DNA of 64,000 nucleotides from Rugosimonospora acidiphila (GTDB taxonomy: Bacteria > Actinomycetota > Actinomycetes > Mycobacteriales > Micromonosporaceae): contig NZ_BAABJQ010000030.1 in the NCBI RefSeq assembly GCF_039543385.1, forward strand, positions 1 through 64,000. Direction: 5' to 3'. The notes beneath the pieces are model-generated. The model had not been told where the DNA came from. It did no database searches and saw nothing but the letters and a program-made list of their open reading frames with translations. Both the position numbers and the translations under genes were made by a program. Positions 52,134 to 60,673 of the stretch are shown here, piece by piece (the first letter of the stretch is position 1; every line of letters starts with the position of its first letter).

Positions 52134-52948
52134 TCGGGGAGACGGACATCCAGTCCATTGATGGCCACGACGGCGACGGGCGGCGGGCCGCCGCCCGGCT
52201 GCTGGCCGCGTCGGTACCCGTCGAGTGCCAGGGGCTGGTCGCGTACCACGCCACCGGCGCCGACGCGTACCTGGGCGCCGCGTTGTCCCCGGCGCCGGGG
52301 CAGCGCACGGTCATCCTGCGCGCGGCCCGGGTCGCCGGCGAGGTGATCGCCGTGGCCGACTGGCGGATCATGCACGCCCAGCTGTTCCTGAACGGCCTGT
52401 CGGTGCGCGCCCAGTACCGGGGGCACGGCTACGGCACCCGGCTGCTCGACGACGGGGTGCGGATCGCCCGCGACCTCGGCGTGTCGGCGCTCGGGCTGGA
52501 CGTCGAGGTGGACAACGTGGGCGCGTACGCGCTCTACCAGAAGCTGGGCTTCGAGGAGATGGGGTACTCGTGGTGGGAGGACGTGCCGACACCGGGGGCC
52601 GGGGCGGCGCGCACGCCGCTGCGGATCCTCGACTGGCCGACCTTCCAGGCGCAGCGCGCGGCCTACGGATTCGGGGACCTGTCGGTCCGGCACGGCGACG
52701 GCCAGGTGAGCAGGGTGCGCATGGTGGGCAGCGTGCTGCGGGTCGAGCCCGGCGCGACCGGCGCCGGCATCGCGCACGGGCTCGCCGAACTGGTGGCGCC
52801 GTCCCGGGTCTACGCGGTGCGGCCCGGCTCCGCGGCCGGCTGCGCCACGGCGTGGTTCGCGCGCTTCGTGCGGATGCGGATGTCGCTGAGCGACCCCGGC
52901 CGGGGCCGCGTCGAGTACGGTGAGCGGCGCTCGGCGCGGCGCATCTGA
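52130..52948 (+). CDS. GNAT acetyltransferase of the polysaccharide operon
   Basis: Could acetylate the 4-amino group of the priming sugar, a job done in other organisms by PglD, which has a different fold. The 272 residues have a first GNAT domain with the acetyl-CoA loop VRAQYRGHGYGTRLLDDGV near residue 92 and DNVGAYALYQKLGF, followed by a second part of about 110 residues that is poorly recognised. The ATG overlaps the PGT stop (ATGA), and this coupling is the main reason to propose a pathway role. Confidence 0.82.
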   Translation: MIGETDIQSIDGHDGDGRRAAARLLAASVPVECQGLVAYHATGADAYLGAALSPAPGQRTVILRAARVAGEVIAVADWRIMHAQLFLNGLSVRAQYRGHGYGTRLLDDGVRIARDLGVSALGLDVEVDNVGAYALYQKLGFEEMGYSWWEDVPTPGAGAARTPLRILDWPTFQAQRAAYGFGDLSVRHGDGQVSRVRMVGSVLRVEPGATGAGIAHGLAELVAPSRVYAVRPGSAAGCATAWFARFVRMRMSLSDPGRGRVEYGERRSARRI

Positions 52949-52979
52949 CCCCGCCCCGGCAGCGCGACGGAAAGACGAG

Positions 52980-54164
52980 ATGAGATTCGAGATCTACAAC
53001 GCCCGGGTCCCTCGCGACCGCGAGCGCTGGCAGGCCGTTCACGACGCCTGGCCGACCCGGGAGGTGTTCGCCCACCCGGCCTACGTGGGGCTGTTCGCCG
53101 GTGAGGGGCAGGAGGCGCTGGCCGCGTTCGCGGAGACCGACTCCGGCCCGGTGCTGTACCCGTTCGTCCTGCGCCCGGTCGACGCGCCCCACCTCGCCGC
53201 GGGGTTGACGCGCCAGCGGCCGATTGACCGCGACGCCTCGTTCCTCGGCCCCGCCAGCGGCCCCACCAGCGGCCGGGAGGGCCCGCCGGCCTTCGACGTG
53301 ACCAGCGCGTACGGGTACGCCGGGGCGTTCTGCCAGGCCCCGCTGGACGAGCCCGACGCCAAGCAGTTCTGGGTGGCCTTCGACGAGTTCTGCCGGGACC
53401 GGCGGGTCGTCTCGGAGTTCACCCGGCTGTCACTGCTCGACGACCAGCGGCTGGCTCACCCCGGCCGGGTCGAGCCCAGGCTCACGAACGTCGTGTGCGA
53501 CCTGCGGATGCCCGAGGACGCGCAGTGGCGGGGCTTCGACCACAAGGTGCGCAAGAACGTCAACAAGGCCCGGCGCGCCGGCGTGACGGTCGAGGTGGAC
53601 GAGGTTGGCGCCCGGCTGGACGACTTCCTGCGCGTCTACGCCGGCACCATGGACCGCCGCAGCGCGGCGGACGGCTTCTACTTCCCGCGCGCCTTCTTCG
53701 AGACCATCGTCGCCGGGATGCCCGGCCGGTTCGCGTTCTTCCACGCCCTGCACGCGGGGCGCGTGGTCTCCACCGAACTCGTGCTGGTCTCGGCGGACAC
53801 CCTCTACTCGTACCTGGGCGGGACCGACCGTGACGCGTTCGACCTGCGCCCGAACGACCTGCTGAAGTTCGAGGTCTGCCGGTGGGGGAGGGCGGCCGGC
53901 GCGAGCCGGTTCGTGCTCGGCGGCGGGTACGCCCCGGACGACGGGATCTTCCGGTACAAGCGGGCGTTCGCCCCGACCGGGCTGGTGCCGTACTCGGTCG
54001 GAACCAGGGTGCTCGACGAGCCCGGGTACGCGCGGCTGCTGGGCGCGCACCATGCCGAGGGGCTGCGCCGCGATCCCGGCTGGCGGCCCGGCCCGGCCTT
54101 TTTCCCCGGGTACCGCTGCCCGCTGCCGGACCCCGTCTCCCCGGAAAACGCCCAAGGAGCCTGA
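52980..54164 (+). CDS. FemAB/GNAT-6-type transferase
   Basis: A 394-residue protein with two GNAT-like halves. The signature region DHKVRKNVNKARRAGVTVEV and later LLKFEVCRWGRAAGASRFVLGG are typical of FemAB-related and BioF2-like acetyltransferases found in polysaccharide and cell-wall loci. Classical FemAB enzymes transfer amino acids from aminoacyl-tRNA; others transfer acyl groups. GGAAAG precedes the ATG at 52980. It is downstream of the GNAT gene in the same operon. The substrate is uncertain. Confidence 0.8.
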   Translation: MRFEIYNARVPRDRERWQAVHDAWPTREVFAHPAYVGLFAGEGQEALAAFAETDSGPVLYPFVLRPVDAPHLAAGLTRQRPIDRDASFLGPASGPTSGREGPPAFDVTSAYGYAGAFCQAPLDEPDAKQFWVAFDEFCRDRRVVSEFTRLSLLDDQRLAHPGRVEPRLTNVVCDLRMPEDAQWRGFDHKVRKNVNKARRAGVTVEVDEVGARLDDFLRVYAGTMDRRSAADGFYFPRAFFETIVAGMPGRFAFFHALHAGRVVSTELVLVSADTLYSYLGGTDRDAFDLRPNDLLKFEVCRWGRAAGASRFVLGGGYAPDDGIFRYKRAFAPTGLVPYSVGTRVLDEPGYARLLGAHHAEGLRRDPGWRPGPAFFPGYRCPLPDPVSPENAQGA

Positions 54165-54221
54165 AAGACCCTATAGCGTGCTTTACGGGTACCTGTTACT
54201 CACGGGGGTTTGGGGCTTCAG

Positions 54222-55424
54222 GTGGAGCATGCACAGCGTCCCGTCGGGGACGGCGGCCGATCGGATGCCGGGGCGACGACTCTGCGGCCCGCCCGGCCGG
54301 GCCGAGCGGGCGAGCAGCGGACGTGGCAGGACCGGCGGCACCCGCCGCCGGTCGGCACCCCGTGCCCGACCTGCCGCACCGGCAGCGACCGGGTCTCCGG
54401 AGACTTCGACGGCTACGTCGAGGGCTACCGGGTCTGCGTGCTGGAATGCCCCCGGTGCCTGCTGCGGTTCAGTAGCCGCCTGGACGTACCCGCCGGGCTG
54501 TACGACACGATCTACCGGCACACCGGCAAGCTGCCCGGCTACGACCAGCGCGCCGGGTACGCGGCGGCGGTGACCCGCCACCCGCAACCGCTGGACCTGC
54601 TCGCCTCCTGCGAGCTGCCCTACTGGTACGTCCGCGATCACGTCCGCCACCGGCTGCGCCCCGGCGCCCGGGTGGTCGACCTCGGCTGCGGCGAGGGGCA
54701 CCTGACGTACGCGCTGCGCCGGGCCGGTATCGCCTGCGTCGGCGTGGACCTCTCGGCCACCACCGTCGCCCGGGCGCGCACCCGGTTCGGCCACGACGAC
54801 TGGTTCCTGACCACCGAGGAGTTCGCCGCCCGACCGCCGGAGGCCGTCGACCTGGTCATCGCGCTGGAGCTGATCCAGCACGTCGCGGCGCCGACCCACC
54901 TGCTGACCGGCGCGCTGGCGTCGTTGGCCGCCGGGGGCAGCGTGCTGGTGACCACGCCCAACCGGGACGCGAGCCCGGCCCACGCGATCTGGGACACCGA
55001 CCTGCCGCCGGTACACCTGCTGTGGTTCGGTGTCGGCGCGCTGCGCGAGCTGGCCGCGCAGGTCAACTGCGACGTGGTCTTACCGGCCGTGCCGGGGCGC
55101 GTCATCGAGGCGCTGCGGCCCAGCCGGTCGCCGCGCGGCGCCTGGCCGCCGCTGCTGACCGCGTCGGGCGAGCTGTCGATCGCGCTGCGCCGGGAGCGCA
55201 GCCTGCCGTGCCGCGCCCGGCGCGGGGTGGCCCGATCCCTGGCGCTGATGTCGCACGCGGTCGACCGCGCCCGGTTCCGCGAGATCCCGGACGCCGGGCG
55301 CGGACACCGGCCGGCCACGCTGGCCGCCTGCCTCACGCCCCGGCCCAGGCGCTCGGTCGCACCGCGCCCCCCGGGCGATCCGGATGGCGGGAGCGAGCCC
55401 GCTGATCGCCGCCCCCAGGCATGA
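54222..55424 (+). CDS. Class I SAM methyltransferase with zinc-ribbon N-terminus
   Basis: About 400 residues. An N-terminal zinc-ribbon-like CPTC...CPRC arrangement (near residues 48-79) precedes the SAM-binding domain with VVDLGCGEGHLTYALRRAG near 150. This layout occurs in methyltransferases that modify sugars in antibiotic and O-antigen pathways. The C-terminal 80 residues are Arg/Pro-rich. The start is unclear: a GTG at 54222 or a TTG at 54210. The stop overlaps the flippase start (ATGA). Confidence 0.82.
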   Translation: MEHAQRPVGDGGRSDAGATTLRPARPGRAGEQRTWQDRRHPPPVGTPCPTCRTGSDRVSGDFDGYVEGYRVCVLECPRCLLRFSSRLDVPAGLYDTIYRHTGKLPGYDQRAGYAAAVTRHPQPLDLLASCELPYWYVRDHVRHRLRPGARVVDLGCGEGHLTYALRRAGIACVGVDLSATTVARARTRFGHDDWFLTTEEFAARPPEAVDLVIALELIQHVAAPTHLLTGALASLAAGGSVLVTTPNRDASPAHAIWDTDLPPVHLLWFGVGALRELAAQVNCDVVLPAVPGRVIEALRPSRSPRGAWPPLLTASGELSIALRRERSLPCRARRGVARSLALMSHAVDRARFREIPDAGRGHRPATLAACLTPRPRRSVAPRPPGDPDGGSEPADRRPQA

Positions 55425-56974
55425 GCGTCGCGGACGAGCGGGCCGATCCGGTCCCGCCGGCACCGGCCGCCCGGCCGCCGGTACCCCAGCCTCCCCAACC
55501 CTTCCAGCCTCCCCAGGCGGCGCTGGCCGATCAGCCGACGGCCGCTGACGCGCCGGCGGTAGCCGATCCGGCGGCGGTAGCTGATCCGCCGACGGTGGCT
55601 GACGCGCCGACGGCGGCCGATCCGCCAACGGTGACTGATCCGCCGGCGGTAGCCGACGCGCCCGAGGTGGCCGAGCCGTCGGCGGTTCGGCGGCCGGGCG
55701 GATCCCGGCCGGCCCGCCGGCTGCCGCGCCTGCTGTTGCGCCCGCTTGCCGGGCGCGCGTCGACCCTGTTGACCAACGGCGGGCTCCTGGTCGGCGGGCT
55801 GCTGTCCAGCGTCCTGGTCTCCCGCGTGCTCGGCCCCGCCGGGCGCGGCCAGTACGTCACCTGGCAGACCTGGGCCTCCACCATCGGCGTGTTCGCGCTG
55901 GGCGGGCTGCCGCAGGTGCTCGTGCTCGACGACTGGACGCCCGGCCGGCACAAGCTGCGCGAGCTGGCCACGCCGCTGCTGCTGTCGATCGCCGCGGCGC
56001 TGGCGGCCCTCGCCGGGGTCGCGGCGTTCCTGCGCCCGGCGGCGGTGGTGTTCGTCGCCGCGGTGCTCATCGTGCTGGCCAACCAGTTCAGCTCGCTCGG
56101 GGCCGCGGAGGCCCAGCGGATGGGCCGGATGAGCGTCGAGTTCAACGCCGCTCGGATCGTGCCGCAGGCCGCTGCCCTGCTGGCCATGGGCGGCCTGCTG
56201 GTGGCCGGCTCCACCGGGCTGGCCGGCTGGCTGGTAGCGGTGTCCGTCGCCCAGGCCGCCGCGACCGCGCTGTGGCTGTGGCGCTGCTGCGAGCGCGGGC
56301 GGGTGGGCCACATCCCGATCGGCCGTACGCTCGCCGACTCGGTGCGCCTGGCGCCTGGCAACTGGATGACCCAGCTGCAGTACCGGTTCGACCTGCTGGC
56401 GGTCACCGCGCTGTTCCGGCCGGAGGTGGTCGCGTTCTACGCGATCGGGGTGGCCGCACAGGGGGCGGTGCTCGCCGCCGGGCAGTCCCGTGGGATGCAC
56501 TGGTTCTCCCGCCGGCAGGGCGGCACGTTCGCCGCCGGAGCCGGCGCGCTGCGCCGGGAGCTGTGGCGCACCGCCGGCACCTCGCTGGCGGTGGCCGTAC
56601 CCCTGACGCTGACCGTCCGGCTGTGGATCGGCGGCGCGTACGGGTCGGCGTTCCTGCCCGCCGCGCCGATCGTGGCGGTGCTCTGCGGCGTCGGGGTCAT
56701 GCAGTCCGTGGACTATCTGCTGGGCCACGAGGCGCTCATCGCCGGGCTGGGCGGCCGGGTCATCCTGCTGCGGGTGCCCGGGCTCGCCGTGGTGGCCGCG
56801 GGCTTCGGCCTGGCCATCCTGTGGCACTGGCCGACCACCGGCATCGCGGTGATCCCCGGCGTCGGGTACGCGGTGTCCTCGGTGGTGTTCCTGGCGGCGG
56901 CGCGGTCGCGGCGCTCGGCGACGGCGGCGACGGCGGCTACGGGTTGCCGGCCGCCTCGACCCGCCGCGCCTTGA
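55421..56974 (+). CDS. Wzx-type polysaccharide flippase
   Basis: Flips the lipid-linked repeat unit across the membrane. The 517 residues start with about 95 disordered residues rich in Ala, Asp and Pro (an 18-bp repeat), then about 12-14 helices beginning LTNGGLLVGGLLSSVLVSRV and LGPAGRGQYVTWQTWASTIG, a pattern typical of Wzx/MATE-like flippases. It is translationally coupled to the methyltransferase upstream. Its 3' end overlaps the convergent methyltransferase gene by 38 bases. Confidence 0.87.
   Translation: MSVADERADPVPPAPAARPPVPQPPQPFQPPQAALADQPTAADAPAVADPAAVADPPTVADAPTAADPPTVTDPPAVADAPEVAEPSAVRRPGGSRPARRLPRLLLRPLAGRASTLLTNGGLLVGGLLSSVLVSRVLGPAGRGQYVTWQTWASTIGVFALGGLPQVLVLDDWTPGRHKLRELATPLLLSIAAALAALAGVAAFLRPAAVVFVAAVLIVLANQFSSLGAAEAQRMGRMSVEFNAARIVPQAAALLAMGGLLVAGSTGLAGWLVAVSVAQAAATALWLWRCCERGRVGHIPIGRTLADSVRLAPGNWMTQLQYRFDLLAVTALFRPEVVAFYAIGVAAQGAVLAAGQSRGMHWFSRRQGGTFAAGAGALRRELWRTAGTSLAVAVPLTLTVRLWIGGAYGSAFLPAAPIVAVLCGVGVMQSVDYLLGHEALIAGLGGRVILLRVPGLAVVAAGFGLAILWHWPTTGIAVIPGVGYAVSSVVFLAAARSRRSATAATAATGCRPPRPAAP
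55526..55687. repeat. 18-bp coding minisatellite in the flippase leader
   Basis: Nine tandem imperfect 18-bp units, such as GCTGATCCGCCGACGGTG, encoding six-residue repeats of the form A-D-x-P-x-V (ADAPAV, ADPPTV, ADAPTA). All lie in the predicted cytoplasmic leader before the first helix. Confidence 0.88.
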
Positions 56975-57635
56975 TGAGCACCTGCCAGCCGAACAGGTTG
57001 GGCCACCGCCGGCGGCCCAGCTCCCGGATCCCGACACAGGTCCGCTCGGGCAGCAGCCTGCGCATCAGCCGCCACAGCGGCACGTCGCCGGAGACGGTCA
57101 CCAGCTCGACGGCCAGCTCCGGCGCCGTCGCCAGCAGCTGCCGCGCCGCCGTGCGGTACGTGTAGAAGCGCAGGTGCGTCGCGTCGAGGGTGCCGATGTC
57201 CCGGTACTCGAACCGTCCCCGCAGGAAGTCCAGCCGGTCGCGCCAGTTCAGCACATTGGGCACCGCTATCACGCAGGTGCCGCCCGGGGCGAGGCTCGGC
57301 ACCAGCCGGGCGACCAGGGCCGCCGGGTCGCGCAGGTGTTCGAGCACGTGGCTGAAGACCAGGCAGTCGAACTGGATCTTGTCGATCTCCGGCGGCAGCT
57401 CCGCCTCGAGGTCGGCGACCCAGCACAGCTCCATGTGCTCGCCGGCCAGCGCGCACTCCTTCGGCGAGCCGGTGATCCCGAAGATCCGCTTGTGCGGGTC
57501 GCGCCGCTGCAGCGACGCCGCGTTGTCGCCGGCGCCGCACCCCACGTCCAGCACGGTCACCGCGTCGCGGTCGACGAGGTCGAGCACGGCGGTGTTGCCC
57601 CGGTTGCGGTAGACCTTGTCGGCGACCTCGATCAC
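56937..57635 (-). CDS. Class I SAM methyltransferase
   Basis: A 232-residue methyltransferase. The SAM loop VTVLDVGCGAGDNAASLQRR is near residue 25, and FDCLVFSHVLEHLRDPAAL near 95. It resembles small-molecule and sugar methyltransferases of glycan clusters. The GTG at 57635 overlaps the upstream gene's stop by 4 bases. The C-terminus overlaps the flippase end on the other strand by 38 bases. Confidence 0.87.
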   Translation of the reverse strand: MIEVADKVYRNRGNTAVLDLVDRDAVTVLDVGCGAGDNAASLQRRDPHKRIFGITGSPKECALAGEHMELCWVADLEAELPPEIDKIQFDCLVFSHVLEHLRDPAALVARLVPSLAPGGTCVIAVPNVLNWRDRLDFLRGRFEYRDIGTLDATHLRFYTYRTAARQLLATAPELAVELVTVSGDVPLWRLMRRLLPERTCVGIRELGRRRWPNLFGWQVLIKARRVEAAGNP

Positions 57636-58393
57636 CACTGGCCGCCCTGGACCGGGCGCCACAGTTGGCTGCGCAGCATCTCGCCGGGGCTGTACAGCGG
57701 CGTGGGCGCCGGAATCCGCAGCACCTCCCGGACCGGTGCGCAGCCGAACGGGGACAGCTCGATGTCCACCCACGAGCCGGTGTCCAGCCGGGTGTCCGGC
57801 CCGTGCGGCTTGTCGCGGTTCGGTTCCCGGGCGCGGTCGGGGGCCGGCACGTGCTCGGTCACCACCACCAGCGGGTACCGGCGGCACCGGTCCAGGATCG
57901 CGGTGATCTGAGCGTTGGACAGGTGCTGGAGCACCTGGCGGATGAGGCACACGTCGGCCTCGGGCAGGTCGTCGTTCGCCGCGTCGAGCAGCGAGAAGTT
58001 CACCCCCGGCCGGCCGTGCGCCTGAAGGTTGCGCGAGATCAGATCCGGTACGACGTCCACCCCCTCGTACCGCTCCAGGGCGTCGACGAACATGGACGCC
58101 ACCCGGAAGTCGCCGCAGCCGATGTCGACGGCGCTGCGCGCCCCGCTGTCCTCGATGAGCCGCCGGATGAAGTCCGCGTAGCGCATCGGGGCGTCGCCGC
58201 GCGAACCGGTGCCGGAGTCGAAGCGGTCGCCGAGGCCCCACTGCCGGGCGGCGTAGACCTCCGAGAAGACCTCCTGGGCCGACCGGGAGGCGTTGCGCTG
58301 GCGCAGCCGGGCCAGCCGGGCCGCGGCCACCCAGTTGCGGACGGGCGCCGGGGTGCGCTCGGCGACCTGGTGCCGCCACTTTTCATACGACAT
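57632..58393 (-). CDS. Class I SAM methyltransferase
   Basis: A 253-residue protein with a basic N-terminus and the SAM motif SAVDIGCGDFRVASMFVDAL near residue 87, followed by DVCLIRQVLQHLSNAQITAI. The acceptor is probably a sugar in the locus. ATG at 58393 follows AGAGG; an ATG six codons upstream is possible. It forms a two-gene coupled unit with the next methyltransferase and is divergent from a GT2 gene with only 48 bases between. Confidence 0.85.
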   Translation of the reverse strand: MSYEKWRHQVAERTPAPVRNWVAAARLARLRQRNASRSAQEVFSEVYAARQWGLGDRFDSGTGSRGDAPMRYADFIRRLIEDSGARSAVDIGCGDFRVASMFVDALERYEGVDVVPDLISRNLQAHGRPGVNFSLLDAANDDLPEADVCLIRQVLQHLSNAQITAILDRCRRYPLVVVTEHVPAPDRAREPNRDKPHGPDTRLDTGSWVDIELSPFGCAPVREVLRIPAPTPLYSPGEMLRSQLWRPVQGGQW

Positions 58394-58441
58394 CGAACCT
58401 CTTAGCGTCATCTGGGCGTTGTATCCGTATTCTAGGCTAAC

Positions 58442-59350
58442 GTGGGTACCTTGATGACGCGCTCGGAAAGGCCGGTGCCCCGGTCGACCTCGGTAGTCGT
58501 GCACTACGGCGATGTCGAACCGACCCTCCGGCTGGCCAACCATCTCGCGGACTTCGACACCGACGTCGTCGTCGTGGCCAACGACGGCGCCGCCCGCCCG
58601 GACGCGCTGCGGTCGGCGGTGGAGTGGCTGGTGCCCGGGCGCAACCTCGGTTACGGCGAGGCGTTCACGACGGCCGTACGCGGGCGCCGCACCGAGGCGA
58701 TGGTGCTGCTCAACAACGACATCGCGCTGCCCCGGGACACCTTCGAACGCTGCCTGGACGTGCTGCTCGCCGACCAGAGTGCCGGCATCGTCGGGCCGGT
58801 GCTGCGGCACGAGGACAACACCCTGCAGTCCGGGGCGGCCTGGCTGACCCGCTGGCGCCGGGTACCCAAGGTGCTGGTCGACCCGGGCCCGGTCACGGTC
58901 GAGTGCGCCTGGGTCACCGGGGCGGTGATGTTCATTCGCCGGGAGGTGGCCGACGGCGTCGGCATGGACGGCTCGTTCTTCCTCGGCGCCGAGGACGCCG
59001 ACCTGTGCATCCGCGCCCGGCGCGCCGGCTGGCGGATCTTGTGCTGCGGCGACGCGGTGGCCACCCACCACGGGTCCCGGGTGATCGGCGCGCGGTGGAA
59101 CTACTACTCCACGCGCAACCGGGTCTGGTACACCCGGTCGTGCTTCGGCCTGGGCCCGGCCATGCTCAACTGGCTGAGCGCGGCGGCGCTGCTGCCCCGG
59201 GTGGCGCTGGCCGACCTGGTCAAGCGCGGCGACATGACCGCGTCACGGCTGTGCCTGCTGGCCCTCGCGCACGCCTGGTGGCGCAAGCCGACCGCCGCCG
59301 AGGGTCCGCTCGCGGGGGAGCCCCTGCCCGACCGGCTGCTGCGCTCCTGA
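58442..59350 (+). CDS. Family 2 glycosyltransferase
   Basis: A 302-residue GT-A enzyme. GRNLGYGEAFTTAV and VLLNNDIALP contain the DXD-like metal site, and FFLGAEDADLCIRARRAGW is the ED-type acceptor-site motif, as in rhamnosyltransferase-like GT2 proteins. It starts with GTG at 58442 or ATG at 58454. TATTCT lies 8 bases upstream, so the message may be nearly leaderless. Its 3' end overlaps the convergent GT4 gene by 108 bases. Confidence 0.88.
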   Translation: MGTLMTRSERPVPRSTSVVVHYGDVEPTLRLANHLADFDTDVVVVANDGAARPDALRSAVEWLVPGRNLGYGEAFTTAVRGRRTEAMVLLNNDIALPRDTFERCLDVLLADQSAGIVGPVLRHEDNTLQSGAAWLTRWRRVPKVLVDPGPVTVECAWVTGAVMFIRREVADGVGMDGSFFLGAEDADLCIRARRAGWRILCCGDAVATHHGSRVIGARWNYYSTRNRVWYTRSCFGLGPAMLNWLSAAALLPRVALADLVKRGDMTASRLCLLALAHAWWRKPTAAEGPLAGEPLPDRLLRS

Positions 59351-60673
59351 CCGCCGGCCGGCCGTCCACCCCGGTGCGCCGGCCTCGCGCGCACCGCGCG
59401 CACCGCCGGCCCCGTGCGGATCGCCGGCCCCGTGCGGATCGCCGGTCCCCACCCGCCCACCCGGGCCGCGGCCCAGCAGGTCGTCGTAGACGTCGGTGAA
59501 GCGGCGCAGGGCGACCCGCGAGGAGAACAGGCTCAGGCAGCGCTCCCGCCCCCGGCGGCCGAAGTCGCAGCCCGGGTCGGACAGCACCCGCAGCGTGCGG
59601 TCGGCGACCGCCGCGGCGACCCCGCCGGCCGGCGACTGCGGCACCAGCCATCCGGTCGCCCCGTCCCGCACGGTCTCCCGGCTGCCGGCCGTCTCGGTGG
59701 ACACCACCGGCAGCCCGCAGGCCATCGCCTCCAGCACGGTCATCCCGAGTCCCTCCTCGTGCGAGGTCTGCAGGAACACCGACGCGCCCCGGTACAGCTC
59801 GACGAGTTCGTCCGGGCGCACGTCGGCCAGTACCCGTACCCGCGCGCCCAGGTCGAGCCCGGCCACCAGTTCGCGCAGCGGCCCGGGCAGCGCTCCCCGG
59901 CCGGCGATCACCAGGTCCGGGGTGGGCTCGTGGCGGCGCACCAGGGCGGCGTAGGCGTGGATCATCCGGTCCAGGCCCTTGCGCGGGTCGCCGAGCCGGC
60001 ACACCGAAAGCAGGTGGCCGTCGGGGCGCCACGGCCGGTCGGCGGGGGCGAACAGCGTCGTGTCCACCCCGGGTGCGGCCTTGATCACGCGGGCCGGCCC
60101 GGCGCCGCGTACCCAGTCGTACATGGCCGCGTTCTCCACCAGTACGGCGTCGACCCGGGCCAGGGCCGTGCGCTCGATCCGCGTGGTGCACCGGGTCATG
60201 GCCGCACGCCAGCCGCGCAGCGGCAGGGGCTGGCCGGTGCGCTGCGACTCCCGCTCCCAGCAGGCCCGCGAGGCGACCTGCAGCACCACGGGCACCCCGG
60301 CCCCGGCGACGGCCGCCGCCCACGCCGGCCCGCCGGCCACCACCTGCACCAGGTCGTACCCGCGCAGCACCTCGGTCAGCTCGTGGCGTGGCCGGTACCG
60401 CATGAACTCGACCTCGACCGCGTTGGCGCCCCAGCGGTGCTCGCGCGCGTCCCCGCGCGGGCCGGCATCCCCGCCGTCGAGGCTGCGGCGCAGCCAGGAG
60501 CCCGGTGCGGCCAGGCGCCGGCTGTGCCGGTCCCGGCTGGAGGTGGCCAGGCTGTGCACGTCCACGCGGTACTCGCCGGTGGAGCGCAGCCCGTCGCGCA
60601 GCCAGCGGGTCACCGTGCCGACCCCGCCGGTGGTGTCGAACCCGTGGGTGACGAGCGCGATCCGCGCGCTCAC
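59243..60673 (-). CDS. Family 4 glycosyltransferase
   Basis: A 476-residue GT-B enzyme. The N-terminal GFDTTGGVGTVTRWL is the glycine loop, LLSVCRLGDPRKGLDRMI opens the second lobe, and HEEGLGMTVLEAMACGLPVV is the donor site. About 75 low-complexity residues follow the GT4 fold, with a GDPHGA repeat and a tail that is antisense to the end of the GT2 gene; the enzyme may tolerate loss of that tail. The GTG overlaps the upstream stop by 4 bases. Confidence 0.86.
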   Translation of the reverse strand: MSARIALVTHGFDTTGGVGTVTRWLRDGLRSTGEYRVDVHSLATSSRDRHSRRLAAPGSWLRRSLDGGDAGPRGDAREHRWGANAVEVEFMRYRPRHELTEVLRGYDLVQVVAGGPAWAAAVAGAGVPVVLQVASRACWERESQRTGQPLPLRGWRAAMTRCTTRIERTALARVDAVLVENAAMYDWVRGAGPARVIKAAPGVDTTLFAPADRPWRPDGHLLSVCRLGDPRKGLDRMIHAYAALVRRHEPTPDLVIAGRGALPGPLRELVAGLDLGARVRVLADVRPDELVELYRGASVFLQTSHEEGLGMTVLEAMACGLPVVSTETAGSRETVRDGATGWLVPQSPAGGVAAAVADRTLRVLSDPGCDFGRRGRERCLSLFSSRVALRRFTDVYDDLLGRGPGGRVGTGDPHGAGDPHGAGGARGAREAGAPGWTAGRRSGAQQPVGQGLPRERTLGGGRLAPPGVREGQQAQP

